A DNA stretch of 64,000 bases from an uncultured Lachnospiraceae bacterium. Lineage in GTDB: Bacteria; Bacillota; Clostridia; Lachnospirales; Lachnospiraceae. A model generated the notes under the pieces. The model was not told the DNA's origin. It worked only from the letters and a program-made list of their open reading frames with translations, and searched no databases. The position numbers and the translations under genes were made by a program. Below are positions 62,578 through 64,000 of the stretch, in pieces (the stretch's first letter is position 1; each line of letters begins with the position of its first letter). The stretch is taken from assembly GCA_947382415.1 (NCBI GenBank), contig CANCYO010000002.1, positions 1 to 64,000 of the forward strand, written 5' to 3'.

Positions 62578-62758
62578 GATTTTACGAAATATAAAATTCA
62601 ACTGTTTCTTTGGCAGTTCTGCCACGGCAATTATGCCTTTCTTCCACTTAAATGACGTATTAGATTCAAGAATGTATCAAATCAGGTATTAAGTAAACAG
62701 CGACAGCAACAGTGGCAGAGGGCTGATTATTGACGGATCCTCTGCGGACAGGAGGATT

Positions 62759-63781
62759 ATGGGAAAATACGATGACGCGATGTACCGCTACCTGTCGGAC
62801 AATGACAGGTTCGCAGATCTGTTCAACGCCGTGCTCTTTGATGGCAGGACTGTGGTGCGGGGAGAGATGCTGGAGGACGCTTCGGAGCAATGGGTGGACA
62901 CTCTTTCGGATGCCGCTTTGCAGGCGGAGGCCGGAAGAACGCCCCGATATGAGAAAAGCGTTCGGGATATCCGCAAACGAATGAAAACGGGAGAGTGTCT
63001 GATCATTACGGCAGTTGAGAACCAAAATGCCATCGACTATGCCATGCCATGGCGCATCATGCGCTATGACCAGATGGAGTACGGACGTCAGATACGGGAC
63101 ATCATAAGCTGCAGGAGAGCGGCGCTTATAAGGCAGGGACGTCCTGCGGGGAACTGGATTAAACGTCTGCGGCAGAATGACAGGCTCTGTCCGGTCTATA
63201 CAATCTGTTTTTATCATGGAACAGAACCCTGGGATGGTCCCAGAAGTCTGCAGGATATGATGCGGTTCGGGCAGGAGACGGATAGCTGGAAGGAGTTGTT
63301 TCATGATTATGGCATGACACTGTTTTGTGCGGGAGAGCGCAATGACCTGTCACGTTTTGAAACTGATTTGAAATTGCTTCTGGAAGTGCTGCAACTGCGG
63401 CAGGATAAAGATGGCCTGCTGCGCCTGTGGAGCGGGGAAGCGTTCACGCATCTGGATCCGGAGACCGCGGAGACCATGGCGGTGATGACGGACAATATGG
63501 ACATTTTAAAGAAATTGGAAAAGAAATTGGAGATAACAGGGGAAGGAGAGTATAATATGTGTCTGGCGGTAGAGGAAATGAAACGCGATTGGCTGGCGGA
63601 GGGTAAAACAGAAGGAAGAGCGGAAGGAAGAGCAGAGGGCGAAGCCAAGGGAATCATTGAAATTGGAATGGAGTTTGGTCTTTCCGAACATGACATTCTG
63701 GCAAGGCTGCAGAACAAGCTGGGTGTATCGCTTCAGGCGGCGCAGGAATATCTGTGCAGGTTTGGGAAAGCTATGGTGTAG
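62759..63781 (+). CDS. Rpn-family PD-(D/E)XK nuclease/transposase-like protein
   Basis: 340 aa, AGGAGG 4 bases before the ATG. N-terminal half fits the Rpn/YhgA-like PD-(D/E)XK family (YRYLSDNDRFADLFNAVLFDGRTVVRGEMLED ... ECLIITAVENQNAIDYAMPWRIMRYDQMEYGRQIRDI; the AVENQ Glu-Gln is the DExK-type core). The C-terminus has the repeated EG(K/R)(T/A)EG units typical of this family (WLAEGKTEGRAEGRAEGEAKG) and a helical tail. These are recombination-promoting nucleases related to transposases. No inverted repeats flank it. Confidence 0.88.
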   Translation: MGKYDDAMYRYLSDNDRFADLFNAVLFDGRTVVRGEMLEDASEQWVDTLSDAALQAEAGRTPRYEKSVRDIRKRMKTGECLIITAVENQNAIDYAMPWRIMRYDQMEYGRQIRDIISCRRAALIRQGRPAGNWIKRLRQNDRLCPVYTICFYHGTEPWDGPRSLQDMMRFGQETDSWKELFHDYGMTLFCAGERNDLSRFETDLKLLLEVLQLRQDKDGLLRLWSGEAFTHLDPETAETMAVMTDNMDILKKLEKKLEITGEGEYNMCLAVEEMKRDWLAEGKTEGRAEGRAEGEAKGIIEIGMEFGLSEHDILARLQNKLGVSLQAAQEYLCRFGKAMV

Positions 63782-63867
63782 CGGATTGAATTAATAAGCT
63801 GAAAGGTTATAATTTATCAAAAAAGTTTCAGCTCAAAAAGTTTCTAAAAAGAGTTTCTAAAAAAATG

Positions 63868-63895
63868 GCGGCAGCATATTGCCCGCTGTTTTTTT
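63868..63895 (+). terminator. Rho-independent terminator after the Rpn gene
   Basis: Stem GCGG-CA (63868-63873) with TG-C-CCGC (63880-63886, one bulged C), loop GCATAT, then seven Ts (63889-63895). Its right arm overlaps the -35 box of the next promoter. Confidence 0.65.
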
Positions 63896-63907
63896 GTGTG
63901 ATATAAT
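63879..63907 (+). promoter_or_regulatory. carA promoter
   Basis: TTGCCC (63879-63884), 17 bases, TATAAT (63902-63907), 47 bases before the carA ATG. Confidence 0.6.
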
Positions 63908-63953
63908 AAATCAATTTGAGCAAAAAACAGGCTTGGCTGGGAGAGGAGTACGC

Positions 63954-64000
63954 ATGAAGGCATTTTTGATCTTGGAAGACGGTATGGTGTTCACCGGAAC
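63954..64000 (+). CDS. carA: Carbamoyl-phosphate synthase small subunit, 5' end only
   Basis: Fifteen codons (MKAFLILEDGMVFTG) before the window ends, matching the conserved start of CarA (MKAxLxLEDGxxFxG). GAGAGGAG is 5 bases before the ATG. Pyrimidine/arginine pathway enzyme. Only the first residues are visible, so the call rests on that motif alone. Confidence 0.75.
   Translation, partial: MKAFLILEDGMVFTG

Overview
The window looks like the end of a draft contig from a gut-type Lachnospiraceae (Clostridia). The case for this is inference from gene content: strong Shine-Dalgarno sites, frequent TTG/GTG starts, a clpC/radA neighbourhood, a clostridial single-chain purL of about 1265 aa, a LytTR-DUF3021 pair and several small proteins typical of that family. 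Bases 1-52 are not biological. They carry the Illumina read-1 adapter (20-52), and the first gene reads straight into it.

Layout. 53-4011 (minus): a truncated membrane protein, then a large secreted CBM2-like/thrombospondin-type-3/VWA protein with a papain/C39-like C-terminus, interrupted by one in-frame TAA. 4272-5849: cardiolipin synthase. 5915-12188: a full vanG-type glycopeptide resistance set (vanR, vanS, vanG, vanXY, vanT) that would make D-Ala-D-Ser peptidoglycan precursors. 12194-14181 (minus): FIST sensor plus soluble chemoreceptor-like protein. 14405-16629: PadR regulator and a flavin reductase/SCP2/membrane fusion. 16681-17346 (minus): AbrB-PIN toxin-antitoxin. 17520-19825: DUF2142 membrane protein and a LytTR-DUF3021 pair. 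20117-25394: GntR regulator, clpC, a 320-bp quasi-palindrome, a small conserved protein and radA. 25450-30578: two-component system plus MacB/FtsX-type ABC exporter. 30724-32024: OGG-type glycosylase and a small membrane protein.

32088-34174 is an AT-richer accessory patch next to a tRNA-Trp gene: a TNT-type NADase toxin with an immunity candidate, a histidine phosphatase, and a kptA split by one in-frame TGA. 35230-44850 is a ten-gene Mrp/Mbh-like cation antiporter operon with four antiporter-type subunits and no redox subunits. 44865-50673 holds a predicted Zn protease, a small membrane protein, a HelD-type helicase fused to the N-terminal beta-sandwich of a GH31 glycosidase, and an unrecognised gene. 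50866-64000 has an OFA-type MFS carrier, a 751-aa cyclic-nucleotide-binding-domain protein, a DUF6508-like protein, a TetR regulator, purL, a degenerate EAL-HDOD protein, a MATE exporter, an Rpn-type nuclease and the first codons of carA.

The features most worth following up are the HelD-GH31N fusion, the four-subunit Mrp/Mbh-like operon, the quasi-palindrome after clpC, the TNT toxin cassette and the two genes broken by single stop codons. All assignments come from reading the sequence; no searches were run.
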